Made by a program: the position numbers and the translations under genes | Source of the DNA: Paenibacillus pedocola | Lineage (GTDB): Bacteria; Bacillota; Bacilli; Paenibacillales; Paenibacillaceae | NCBI RefSeq assembly: GCF_031599675.1 | Contig: NZ_CP134223.1 | Coordinates: 1,178,001-1,242,000 of the forward strand | Direction: 5' to 3' | DNA: 64,000 nucleotides | The notes under the pieces: model-generated | The model's input: the letters and a program-made list of their open reading frames with translations, nothing else | Database searches by the model: none | What the model was told of the DNA's origin: nothing | In this document: positions 9,640-18,001 of the stretch, in pieces | Layout of the letters: each line of letters opens with the position of its first letter | How positions within the stretch are numbered: position 1 is the first letter of the stretch

Positions 9640-10910
9640 CTGGTTTGCGGATGAATGAGCTGCGGATTAATGTCTCCAGACTGCAGAATAATATCGAAGC
9701 TTTAGCCCGGTTTGGCTTCAATGAAGTCACAGGGGGGCTGGAGCGGACCACGTTTACGGCGGCTGAGCTGGCCGCGCGGGAATGGCTGGAGCAGCAGCTG
9801 TTCCGTCTGCAGCTGGAGGTCAGGGTGGATGAGGCGGCCAATATCTGGGCGCGGAGAAACGGCGCTGCGGATACGCTGCCCATCATTGCCTTTGGCTCCC
9901 ATATCGATACCGTGCCTAACGGCGGCAAATACGATGGTGCACTCGGTGTTCTGCTGGCCCTGGAGGCCATGAGCGTGCTGACAGACAAACATATCCTTAC
10001 CCGCCACCCGCTAGAGTTGGTCTCTTTCAGTGCAGAGGAGCCGAATCCCTTCGGACTGTCCACGTTTGGCAGCCGCGCGGTATCGGGGAAGCTCGGCCGG
10101 GAGGATCTCAGCGGGGTGCGCAATGAGCAGGGACAGCTGCTGACAGATGCACTTCGTCTGGCGGGCGGTGACCCCGGGCATTTCGAGCGGTCCCGGCGTT
10201 GTCCGCAGGAGCTGGCGGCCTTTCTTGAGGTTCACATTGAGCAGGGAAAAAGGCTGCTTGAGCGTTCGATCCCTGTAGGGATCGTTACCGCGATTACCGG
10301 CATTTACCGTGAAGAAATTTCGGTCATCGGCGAAGCGAATCATGCCGGAACGACCTTGATGGCAGACCGGAAGGATGCGCTGATGGGCGCTTCTGAAATG
10401 ATGCTGGCCTTTGAAGCGGTCTGCCGGGAGCATCCGGCGGAGGAAGTGGTCGGCACGGTTGGCCGGATTATGAACGAGCCGAATGCGGCCAACATTATTC
10501 CGGAGAGGGTTGTCTTTCATCTGGAAGCCAGAGGAGAGCAGCACTCGCAGATCGGGCAGGTCATGGAAGCCTGGGGCAGGCAGGCTGCAGCTATTGCGGA
10601 GCGCAGGGGGCTACGGCTGAACCGGCGGCTGATTCTGGATCAGCCGCCCCAGCCGATGGATCCGCTGCTAATCAAGTCGTTCGCAGAGCAGGCTGGCCGG
10701 CTGGGGATTCAGAGCCTGACGCTCGGCAGCATGGCTGGTCATGATGCCACACATATGGCTTCCCTGACCAGGGCGGGTATGCTGTTCGTACCCAGCCTTG
10801 GCGGGAAAAGCCACTGCCCGGAGGAGGAGAGCCGGATAGAGGATATTGAGCAGGCAGGCAATGTGCTGCTGCAGACTATTTTGGCACTGGATGGACAATT
10901 AAGCCTATAA
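9636..10910 (+). CDS. M20-family Zn hydrolase (allantoate/N-carbamoyl-amino-acid amidohydrolase type) in the hut operon
   Basis: A 424-residue member of the M20 hydantoinase/carbamoylase amidase family. The two-metal motif GSHIDTVPNGGKYDGALG, the base-containing SAEEPNPFG, HIEQGK, the dimerisation-domain NHAGTTLMADRKDAL and the terminal AGHDATHMA and GGKSHCPEEE are all present. Family members remove carbamoyl or formyl-type groups from amino acid nitrogen. It overlaps hutI by 4 bp and no hutG-type ureohydrolase is present, so I infer that it releases glutamate from N-formyl- or N-formiminoglutamate. The name allantoate amidohydrolase alone would be misleading, as no other purine-catabolism gene is near. 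An alternative start is ATG 9651. Confidence 0.85.
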   Translation: MTGLRMNELRINVSRLQNNIEALARFGFNEVTGGLERTTFTAAELAAREWLEQQLFRLQLEVRVDEAANIWARRNGAADTLPIIAFGSHIDTVPNGGKYDGALGVLLALEAMSVLTDKHILTRHPLELVSFSAEEPNPFGLSTFGSRAVSGKLGREDLSGVRNEQGQLLTDALRLAGGDPGHFERSRRCPQELAAFLEVHIEQGKRLLERSIPVGIVTAITGIYREEISVIGEANHAGTTLMADRKDALMGASEMMLAFEAVCREHPAEEVVGTVGRIMNEPNAANIIPERVVFHLEARGEQHSQIGQVMEAWGRQAAAIAERRGLRLNRRLILDQPPQPMDPLLIKSFAEQAGRLGIQSLTLGSMAGHDATHMASLTRAGMLFVPSLGGKSHCPEEESRIEDIEQAGNVLLQTILALDGQLSL

Positions 10911-10928
10911 GGCAGGAGGATGAACCCC

Positions 10929-12248
10929 TTGCGGAAGATATATTCGGCAGATACGGTGTACATGCAGGATCAGTTTATAGCAAACGGTGCTTTGCTGGTA
11001 GACGGCGGGAAGATAGCAGATACGGGGGACCGTGATGAGCTGCTGAACCGCTATCCGGACGCAACACATATCCGGTGGGAGGGAAAAGCCATTGTCCCCG
11101 GCACCGTCAACTCGCATAATCACTCGTTTCAGAGCCTGCTGCGCGGGATTGCGATTGATAAGCCTTTTCTGGAATGGCGGGATCAGGCGTTGTACCGGTA
11201 CACTTCGCTGCTGGACGAAGAAGCCATTTATACCGGGGCGCTGCTCGCATTCGGAGAGATGCTGCGCTACGGAGTGACAACGGTCAGCGACTTCTTCTAC
11301 GTGCATAACGGCGGCACGGCGCATGACGAGGCCGTGATCCGGGCGGCGAACGATCTTGGCATTCGCCTGGTCTTCGCCCGGACCATGTACGACTGGGCAG
11401 GGGCGCCGCTGGCTTACCGCGAAACGGTGAATGAAGCGGTAGAGCGGACGAGGCTGCTGGCCAAGAAATATCAGGGCAATCCTATGGTTACGGTTCATCC
11501 CGCTCCGCACAGTCCGCATGCGGCTTCGCCGGAGATGATCAAGGCCGGCCACCGGCTGGCGCAGGAGCTGGATACGCCGTTTCATATCCATGTAGCTGAG
11601 GAAATGTTCGAGGTCGAGGAGACGCTGCAGAACTACGGACTCCGGCCTGTGCATTATCTCGATTCGCTGGGCGTGCTGGACGAGCGGATGATCGCGATCC
11701 ATCTGGTCTGGCTGGAGGATTCCGAGATTGAGCTGATCGGCCGCAGAAAAGGATCACTGGCGTATTGTCCGTCAAGCAATATGTTCCTGGCGGACGGGGT
11801 CACCCGGATTCCCGATCTGCTGAAGGCAGGTGTTAAGGTAACGCTCGGCACGGACGGCGGCTGCAGCAACAACCGGATCAGCGTGTATGAGGAGATGCGC
11901 ATGTGCGCGCTTTTGCAGAAGGTCAGCCGGCTGGACGGCACGTGCATCACTGCTGATCAGGTATACCGGATGGGAACCTCCTGCGCCGGAGAAATTCTGC
12001 GTCTGCCGGTCGGGTCCCTGGAGGTTGGGCAGCACGCAGACTTCGTGGCGCTTGATACGCACGATCTGTCTCTGGCACCGAGAAAAGAGCTGTTCGCCAA
12101 TATGGTCTACGCCATGCAGCCCGGAGCCGTATCCACGGTTGTTGTGGGCGGTAAAACCGTCTTTGAAGACGGGAAGCTCCAAACGGTGTCCGAGTCTGTC
12201 ATAGGGGGACGTGTGGATCAATTGTTTGAGAGATGGGGCAGCGATTGA
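10929..12248 (+). CDS. Amidohydrolase, HutF-like (possible formiminoglutamate deiminase)
   Basis: A metal-dependent amidohydrolase of about 439 residues, of the deaminase type. Metal and active-site motifs are NSHNHSFQSL (HxH), HIHVAEEMFE (His and Glu), IHLVWLED and GTDGGCSNNR (Asp). HutF deiminates N-formiminoglutamate to N-formylglutamate plus ammonia; position as the last hut gene supports that role. An S-adenosylhomocysteine or methylthioadenosine deaminase-like enzyme remains possible on sequence alone. The start is decided by the SD: AGGAGGAT (10914-10921) touches ATG 10920 but lies 7 nt before the in-frame TTG 10929, so TTG is preferred. Confidence 0.7.
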   Translation: MRKIYSADTVYMQDQFIANGALLVDGGKIADTGDRDELLNRYPDATHIRWEGKAIVPGTVNSHNHSFQSLLRGIAIDKPFLEWRDQALYRYTSLLDEEAIYTGALLAFGEMLRYGVTTVSDFFYVHNGGTAHDEAVIRAANDLGIRLVFARTMYDWAGAPLAYRETVNEAVERTRLLAKKYQGNPMVTVHPAPHSPHAASPEMIKAGHRLAQELDTPFHIHVAEEMFEVEETLQNYGLRPVHYLDSLGVLDERMIAIHLVWLEDSEIELIGRRKGSLAYCPSSNMFLADGVTRIPDLLKAGVKVTLGTDGGCSNNRISVYEEMRMCALLQKVSRLDGTCITADQVYRMGTSCAGEILRLPVGSLEVGQHADFVALDTHDLSLAPRKELFANMVYAMQPGAVSTVVVGGKTVFEDGKLQTVSESVIGGRVDQLFERWGSD

Positions 12249-12299
12249 ACTGAGGTCAGCCGAAAGATTATCGAATATATGAAAGATATGAAAGAACGC

Positions 12300-12336
12300 T
12301 ACTGACATACTGATGGCAGTAGGGGGCTTGTATAAT
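12300..12336 (+). promoter_or_regulatory. Palindromic operator upstream of a -10 box
   Basis: TACTGACAT-ACTG-ATGGCAGTA (12300-12321, one mismatch) is followed by TATAAT (12331-12336). No good -35 box lies at the right distance, so the palindrome may bind an activator controlling the remnant and the VOC gene. Confidence 0.45.
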
Positions 12337-12369
12337 CAAGACATAAAAAATGAAAGTGAGGTTATTTAC

Positions 12370-12560
12370 ATGATTTTAAATAAAACGAATGGTGCACTGA
12401 AGATTTACAAATGCTTATTTTGAGGCGATGGCGAATCGAGATGTTGAAATAATTATGACTCTCTCAGCTGATGAGATCAGTTGTATCTCTCCTGCTGGTG
12501 AGCCACCCAAGAGAGGGATCCAAATCTATCTGGCGATTGTTTTTACTTATTTCAGTATTG
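12370..12560 (+). pseudogene. Remnant of a SnoaL/NTF2-like gene, frameshifted
   Basis: ATG 12370, preceded by GTGAGG, opens a 17-codon frame (ending KIYKCLF). The next frame continues with YFEAMANRDVEIIMTL and ISPAGEPPKRGI, a typical N-terminal SnoaL-like/NTF2-like sequence, before it decays. It looks like one gene start broken by a frameshift and truncated. It shares its promoter region with the VOC gene. Confidence 0.5.
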
Positions 12561-12597
12561 CGACTTATATTAATAACATAAACAGGAGGACATTATT

Positions 12598-12966
12598 ATG
12601 TCAGCAATTGGACCCGACTTCATTTCACTTCAAGTGAGTAATCTTGAAGGCTCTGCGGAATTCTACCAAAACAATCTCGGACTGGTCCGCTCACAGGCGG
12701 GACCACCTCATGCTGTAGTCTTTGAAACAAAGCCTATTGCATTTGCTCTTCGTGATCTAATGCCTGGTGTAGAACTCGGGTCAGGTACTCAGCCTGGACT
12801 TGGTGTCGCTCTATGGTTTCATGCCCCAGATACGCAAGGAATCCACGACAAGCTTATTGCAGCAGGAGTAAAGATTACATCCGTACCAATAGATGGACCA
12901 TTCGGGCGAACCTTTACATTTGCCGACCCGGACGGTTACCTGGTTACTCTTCACAGTAAAGCCTAA
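12598..12966 (+). CDS. VOC family (glyoxalase/bleomycin-resistance fold) protein
   Basis: A 122-residue single-module VOC protein. It shows the start FISLQVSNLEGSAEFYQNNLGL, the central FETKPIAFALRD and the C-terminal FGRTFTFADPDGYLVTLH. Members bind metal and act on or sequester small electrophilic or antibiotic molecules; the substrate here is unknown. AGGAGG lies 9 nt before ATG 12598. The GC content is lower than in the hut genes. It was probably the second gene after the SnoaL-like remnant. Confidence 0.85.
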   Translation: MSAIGPDFISLQVSNLEGSAEFYQNNLGLVRSQAGPPHAVVFETKPIAFALRDLMPGVELGSGTQPGLGVALWFHAPDTQGIHDKLIAAGVKITSVPIDGPFGRTFTFADPDGYLVTLHSKA

Positions 12967-13265
12967 TACGCAAAAGTATCCAGCGTAATAATCGTGATAA
13001 CCCTCTCTGTCACACGGAGCCAAATGTTTTTTACAATATTAAGATCGTGTTCCTAAAAGTGATATGCTCTCCATACGCTAAACAGGTGAAATAATAAACC
13101 CTGTTACTGTGAGGGGAGTTTTTTCACTGTCGTTTCCCGTTAGTTGGTTGAACAATGGCTATAATTATTAATTGTCTTTTGTTTTCAAAAGAAAGTTACG
13201 ATTAATACTATATGTCCGCGTTTTAACTAGACTGGGTGGTAAGGAAGACTTTAGAAGTGGCCTTA

Positions 13266-13658
13266 TCAATCAGGGAAAACAATTTCGCCTTCGACGCTGC
13301 TAACATCAAAAAATCCTACCTTGTGTTTTTTAGCCAAATTTCGGATCGTAGTATATGCTTCCTTAGCTACGGAATAAGCGAACGCCGCATAGATGACGGC
13401 GGAGCCCAGCGAGTAGTCGGTTAACCGGTTTTCAGTTCCGGCTTCTTCCATAGCTTCAAAAATATCATCATCTACATTCATATTGGGAAAATGCTCCGAT
13501 AACTTACTGTACAAACGCTGCAACGACTCTGAGCAGACCGAAGGATCATTATATTCATGATCTTCCAACCATTTTACTTGCTCATCAAACCAATCTATAA
13601 ATTTTTGCCTTTCCCTCGGTGCCCTGGACGGCTCGAAAACCATCAAATCATAGCTCAA
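13266..13658 (-). CDS. Conserved hypothetical protein, TTG start
   Basis: A 130-residue acidic soluble protein starting SYDLMVFEP. It also has SRAPRERQKFIDWFDEQVKW, LTDYSLGSAVIYAAFAYSV and a C-terminal VGFFDVSS. I recall similar uncharacterised proteins in Firmicutes and proteobacteria, sometimes near toxin-immunity genes, but know no function. The frame extends to 13715, but AGGAGG (13666-13671) lies just upstream of TTG 13658, and the conserved sequence begins there. It is an isolated gene, convergent with the VOC gene, in a lower-GC stretch. Confidence 0.7.
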   Translation of the reverse strand: MSYDLMVFEPSRAPRERQKFIDWFDEQVKWLEDHEYNDPSVCSESLQRLYSKLSEHFPNMNVDDDIFEAMEEAGTENRLTDYSLGSAVIYAAFAYSVAKEAYTTIRNLAKKHKVGFFDVSSVEGEIVFPD

Positions 13659-13863
13659 TAGAAGTCCTCCTAGATAGATCTCGCTTCTATAATGGCGTTG
13701 AACGCTTTCCCCCATCTTATGACTATCAATCTCAATTTTGTCCGATTATCGGAACAAATGTAGCGTGATAGCCGGATCTGTCATTTTTGCTACGGTTCAC
13801 ACCACTATATCTGATAAAAGTATATTTTAATTACTGAGTTATATGTAAATTGTAGGAGCCGCC

Positions 13864-14841
13864 TCAGTTTATGGAGTGAAATTCGCACCAATTCCGCAGA
13901 AACTGCAGGTTGGTATCAAAATAATGATCATTTTGCCATCCGCCACCCCAAACCTGTGAGTTCCCGGTGTGGAGACCCATCAACCATATTTCCCTGATTG
14001 CTACAAACAAAGGGATCGCCTTAAGATCGGATTCAGATAAACCTTTGTGCTTTTGGTATGATTGTAGGAAAACATCCCACATCTCATTGTTAAAATGCTC
14101 CTTCTCTCTCCCTCTAACCTTTGCCCATAAAAAAACAGAAATATCATAGGATCTCCAACCAAATCCTCCGCAGTCAAAATCGAATTGAGTTAAGGAATTC
14201 TCATGAAAGTGTACATTGCCTCCATGAAGATCGCCATGACAGACACCCCATTCCAACTCTGAGGAGATATCATTCATACGGTTCGTCAATAAATTAGACA
14301 ACGAGTCCAGATAGTCCAAGTCCTTAGGTCTGTGGGCTAATGCAGGTCGAATCAATTGAACAGGCTGCTTTAGCAGATGGTTCAAATCAATCGCAAATCT
14401 TTCATGCTCGCATTCGAAATCATCCATAGCCAAATGCATCTTTGCTACTTGTTCGCCAAATAAATCACAGCTCTCTTTTTTATCGGAATATCCGCCTTCC
14501 GCATACGTAAACAGGACCACGAAGCGTAGTCCCTCAGCTGCATCAATTTCTGTAATAAATTCTCCATCCCTTTTGACCACTGGTCCAGATACAGGGATTT
14601 CCTTCCTGACCAAGTGATTCAGCAGCTCAACTTCGAAAGTGATGTCATGTATACTTCGCCATTTCGCTTTATAGATTCGTAGTATGTATTTCCCCGTAGA
14701 GGTCTTCAATGAATAAGTATCATTCAGCCCGTTCGAGAGAAAACGGCATTCTATGAAGTCCCCGATCTCATAAAGATCATTTAGCGCAGGTACTAGTGCT
14801 TCGGAAGAAAAAACAGAATGATAAACAGGCAGTTTTAGCAT
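13864..14841 (-). CDS. Aminoglycoside phosphotransferase/homoserine kinase-like protein
   Basis: A 325-residue APH-fold kinase. The nucleotide-binding lobe has YSLKTSTGKYILRIYKAKW. The catalytic loop is WGVCHGDLHGGNVHF (Brenner motif HGDxHxxN), and the metal-binding Asp is in QFDFDCGGFG. The closest match by eye is the homoserine kinase type II/choline kinase-like group; the substrate cannot be told and antibiotic resistance is not implied. AAAGGAG precedes ATG 14841. It is a single gene with lower GC than its surroundings. Confidence 0.85.
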   Translation of the reverse strand: MLKLPVYHSVFSSEALVPALNDLYEIGDFIECRFLSNGLNDTYSLKTSTGKYILRIYKAKWRSIHDITFEVELLNHLVRKEIPVSGPVVKRDGEFITEIDAAEGLRFVVLFTYAEGGYSDKKESCDLFGEQVAKMHLAMDDFECEHERFAIDLNHLLKQPVQLIRPALAHRPKDLDYLDSLSNLLTNRMNDISSELEWGVCHGDLHGGNVHFHENSLTQFDFDCGGFGWRSYDISVFLWAKVRGREKEHFNNEMWDVFLQSYQKHKGLSESDLKAIPLFVAIREIWLMGLHTGNSQVWGGGWQNDHYFDTNLQFLRNWCEFHSIN

Positions 14842-15102
14842 ATATTTCTCCTTTCAATAGTTCGTTTATCCGCCGTATAAAAATTCAATATTTCCACTAT
14901 CAGGATCAATGAAGCATCTCATTCGAATTATTAATTAACCTTTATCTGTAATTTCAATAGTCAACCAATAATATCCTTTTTTTCCTCTAAACTATCCGGC
15001 TAATTAGATTATGCCCTCGACAGTTTAGTCCTTTATAAAGTTAAGGTCTGTCTATATAATTGTGTACATTAATTGGTCCGCTTCAGGAGGAGGTTTATCA
15101 GC

Positions 15103-15609
15103 ATGTACATAAGAGTTCTTAACCCGGCCGATGCCGGGAATTACCGGGAAATCCGGCTGCAGTCCCTGCTGGATCATCCGGAAGCTTTTTTGAGCTCCTA
15201 TGAAAAGGAGAAGGAAATGCCGCTAGAGATCACGCGAAGCAGGCTGGAGCCAGCAGAGGGGAGATTCACGCTAGGCGGCTTTACGGAGCGTGATGAGCTG
15301 GCTGGAGTGGTTACTTTTATCCGGGAGAGCAGCGGGAAGATCCGCCATAAAGGCAATGTTTATGCGATGTATGTGAGTCCCGCAGCACGCAACCGGAAGC
15401 TGGGATACAAGCTGATGAAGGAGCTGATTGTCCGGGCCGGGCAGCTGCCGGGGCTGGAAAGGATTAATCTGACGGTATTCTCGGACAACGATCCGGCGAA
15501 ACGGCTGTATACTTCGCTGGGATTCAGCTGCTATGGTACGGAGCGGAAGGCGGTTAAGCTGGACGGGGTGTATCTGGATGAGGATTTGATGACCCTTGAG
15601 CTGAAATAA
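15103..15609 (+). CDS. GNAT family N-acetyltransferase
   Basis: A 168-residue acyl-CoA-dependent transferase. It has an N-terminal VLNPADAGNYREIRLQSL, the acetyl-CoA loop YVSPAARNRKLGYKLM and a C-terminal DNDPAKRLYTSLGFSCYG. The RimI/RimL-like organisation suggests an amine or protein N-terminal substrate, not identifiable here. AGGAGGAGG lies 10 nt before ATG 15103; the in-frame extension to 15073 lacks an SD. Confidence 0.88.
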   Translation: MYIRVLNPADAGNYREIRLQSLLDHPEAFLSSYEKEKEMPLEITRSRLEPAEGRFTLGGFTERDELAGVVTFIRESSGKIRHKGNVYAMYVSPAARNRKLGYKLMKELIVRAGQLPGLERINLTVFSDNDPAKRLYTSLGFSCYGTERKAVKLDGVYLDEDLMTLELK

Positions 15610-15707
15610 TATAGAAGTAAATGTGGGGAGTGGACATAAGGTTATATTTTACACTGCCCGGTGCATAAGCTTGGTCTATGAAGTCCTGTCCACGGAGGGG
15701 TGATGAC

Positions 15708-16439
15708 TTGGCGACTGCGCTGCTTGGCAGCTTTTTATCGGCAATGGCTACGGTGCTTGGAGTGGTGCCCATTCTGTTCGTACGTAGGTTGTCCGAGCTG
15801 TGGAAAGATGTTCTGGTTGCTTTTACCGCCGGTATCATGGTCTCTGCGTCCACCTTCGGCTTAATGCCACAGGCCATTAGGGAGTCAGGAATTATTGCGC
15901 TGACGCTCGGACTGATCACCGGGGTGCTGCTGCTTGATCTGATCGAGAACAATATTCCGCATATCGATGTCGAGAATAAACCGGGGTTCACCAATATGGA
16001 TTCCAAGGCGCTGCTCGTCATGATCGCGCTGTTCATTCATAATATACCCGAGGGTCTTAGCACAGGGTTCAGCTATGCCAGTGAACAAGGCAGTCTCGGT
16101 CCCATGGTGGCGATTGCCATCGGGGCGCAAAATATGCCGGAAGGCCTGATCCTCGCCATCTTCCTGATGAATTCTAACGCAACACGGCGCAAGGCGCTGG
16201 GGATTGCCGCACTGACCGGTCTAATGGAGATGATCTCGGCGGTTATCGGATATTTTACGGCAAGTTCGATGCAGCATGCGGTCGGTTACGGGCTTGCTTT
16301 TGCCGCTGGAGCGATGCTTTTCATTGTCTACAAGGAGCTGATTCCGGAGAGTCATGGTCATGGCTATGAACGGCCTTCCACCTACTCCTTTATCTTCGGG
16401 CTGCTGGCAATGGTGTATATTACGCAGTTTTTTGGTTGA
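15708..16439 (+). CDS. ZIP family divalent metal transporter
   Basis: A 243-residue integral membrane protein with about eight hydrophobic segments. It carries the ZIP signatures HNIPEG (transmembrane segment 4) and QNMPEG (segment 5), which line the metal path. It probably imports zinc or another divalent cation (ZupT/GufA-like). The start is set by GGAGGGGTGAT (15694-15704) before TTG 15708. A longer in-frame ATG at 15678 would add a charged leader without an SD. The short intracellular loops carry few His, unlike eukaryotic ZIPs. Confidence 0.88.
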   Translation: MATALLGSFLSAMATVLGVVPILFVRRLSELWKDVLVAFTAGIMVSASTFGLMPQAIRESGIIALTLGLITGVLLLDLIENNIPHIDVENKPGFTNMDSKALLVMIALFIHNIPEGLSTGFSYASEQGSLGPMVAIAIGAQNMPEGLILAIFLMNSNATRRKALGIAALTGLMEMISAVIGYFTASSMQHAVGYGLAFAAGAMLFIVYKELIPESHGHGYERPSTYSFIFGLLAMVYITQFFG

Positions 16440-16581
16440 TCGGCAGGAAGGATTTCCCACAGAGCTTGTACCCGTATATCCCTTATCTGCAGCGTTTGCG
16501 TCCGGCTTCAAAAGCCGCTATACTGGCTTTTATCCCGGCGATTCACAGAGCGTCAGCTTGAAGATGGAGGGTGGGAACTGG

Positions 16582-16875
16582 ATGGATAGACTAGCCTGGG
16601 AAGCTGTATCAACCTTTATTATGCTTATCATTGCGTACTTGAGCCTGTATTTTTCCTTTCGCAAACGTACGCCTTTTGCACGCTACACTGCATTAGTGCT
16701 GCTGGCGGCAAGCGGAGCTCCGCTGGCGGTGATGCTGGGGCTGGAATATGCCAGAGAATCCAAGGATGCGAATATCGGTCTGGGGATGGCTTTTATGCTG
16801 ACCTGGGTGATTACGGTGCTGATATTTTTGCTGTCACTGGTTCTTTGGATTCTCCGGCTAAGAAAGAAACGCTAG
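16582..16875 (+). CDS. Small membrane protein of unknown function
   Basis: A 97-residue protein with three predicted hydrophobic helices (residues 8-24, 36-52 and 68-90), a basic patch SFRKRTPFARY between the first two, and a basic C-terminus LRLRKKR. ATG 16582 is preceded by GGAGGG (16567-16572). No family recognised. It ends just before a bidirectional terminator. Confidence 0.6.
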   Translation: MDRLAWEAVSTFIMLIIAYLSLYFSFRKRTPFARYTALVLLAASGAPLAVMLGLEYARESKDANIGLGMAFMLTWVITVLIFLLSLVLWILRLRKKR

Positions 16876-16890
16876 TTTGAAAAAATATCA

Positions 16891-16935
16891 AAACAGGCTA
16901 TCCCGGCTGCATGTGCAGTTTAGGATAGCCTGTTT
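16891..16935. terminator. Bidirectional terminator between the small membrane gene and an aldo/keto reductase
   Basis: A 13-bp perfect stem, AAACAGGCTATCC with its complement, and a 19-nt loop. T-rich sequence follows mainly on the minus strand, so it serves the convergent aldo/keto reductase best. Confidence 0.75.
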
Positions 16936-16942
16936 GCTGTGC

Positions 16943-17851
16943 TTAGCGGTGGGCTGTGTACACGTTCGCCTTGCTGGCCTTACGGATAGTTTCCAGCTCT
17001 TGCGGCGAGAGCGGTGCGGACTCCACTGCCGCTGCGTTCAGCCTCAGCTGCTCTATGCTGCTAGCCCCCGGAATGATGGCCGCTACCGGAGAGTGTGCGA
17101 GCGGATAATGAAGCGCGGCTTGCGTCAGCGTCCGGGAACCGGAGGTCTGCTGTGTCAGCTGATCATGCAGTCCGGCCAGTTCCTGAACACTGTAATCCAG
17201 ATAATCCTGCTTCAGCTTGGCACGGCCATTCTCTGTCAGGATGCCGCGCGCCAGCGGCCCGCGGGCAATCAGGCTGATGCCATGCTGCTCCAGCAGAGGA
17301 AGAATGTCTTCCTCCGGGCGTCGGTCAAGAATGCTGTATTGACTCATCACACTTACGATGCTTGACCGCTGCACATATTCTCGGATCACATTCGGGCGGA
17401 TGGAGGAAATGCCGTAATACCGGATCAGCCCTTCCTGCTTCAGCTCTTCAAAGGCTTCAATGGTCTCATCGATATTGTCTTCGAGCGTTCCGCCATGCAG
17501 GTGGTAGAGGTCGATATAATCGGTCTGCAGCCTACGGAGACTCTCATGTACTGCTGATTTGATATAGGCTTTGGAGGGGTCCCAGGACCAGCCTTCCTTG
17601 CCGGGTATCCGGCGGTTTCCGACCTTCGTGGCCAGAATAACATCACCGCGGCGATGGCGGATGGCCGTACCTACGAGTTCTTCATTCCGTCCTTCATCAT
17701 AAAGATCCGCAGTGTCGAGGAAGTTTATCCCCAGGTCCAGCGCTTCATGAATGATGGATACGGCTGCTGCTTCCCCGGTTCCCAGGGACATACAACCAAG
17801 CCCCATGGCGCTTACATATAACTCAGACTGGCCTAAACGGTTTTTGTTCAT
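16943..17851 (-). CDS. Aldo/keto reductase
   Basis: A 302-residue NAD(P)H-dependent oxidoreductase with a TIM-barrel fold. The catalytic tetrad is visible: Asp and Tyr in FLDTADLYDEG, Lys in VILATKVG and His in DLYHLHGG. The cofactor end has IIPGASSIEQLRLN. It resembles the YdhF/general stress protein 69 group that reduces aldehydes; the substrate is unknown. The frame opens further upstream, but ATG 17851 has AAAGGGA before it and begins with the conserved LGQSELYVSAMGLG. A second, different aldo/keto reductase follows on the same strand. Confidence 0.9.
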   Translation of the reverse strand: MNKNRLGQSELYVSAMGLGCMSLGTGEAAAVSIIHEALDLGINFLDTADLYDEGRNEELVGTAIRHRRGDVILATKVGNRRIPGKEGWSWDPSKAYIKSAVHESLRRLQTDYIDLYHLHGGTLEDNIDETIEAFEELKQEGLIRYYGISSIRPNVIREYVQRSSIVSVMSQYSILDRRPEEDILPLLEQHGISLIARGPLARGILTENGRAKLKQDYLDYSVQELAGLHDQLTQQTSGSRTLTQAALHYPLAHSPVAAIIPGASSIEQLRLNAAAVESAPLSPQELETIRKASKANVYTAHR

Positions 17852-18001
17852 TCTGCATCCCTTTCTGCGCTGTTTTGTGTCCATTATACCACCCCTTACA
17901 GCAAAAAACGGCAAATGCACCCGCTCCCGGCCTGTCAGCCGTATGGTGTCATTTGCCGTCTTCACTTGAAGGATAACTAATCTGTAACTCCCAGGAGGGG
18001 A

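Larger units (their letters stand above)
12249..12597. other. 349-bp region: palindrome, -10 box and gene remnant
   Basis: No terminator is visible after the hut operon. The region contains the palindrome/TATAAT site and the frameshifted SnoaL-like remnant listed separately, then the SD of the VOC gene. Confidence 0.5.
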
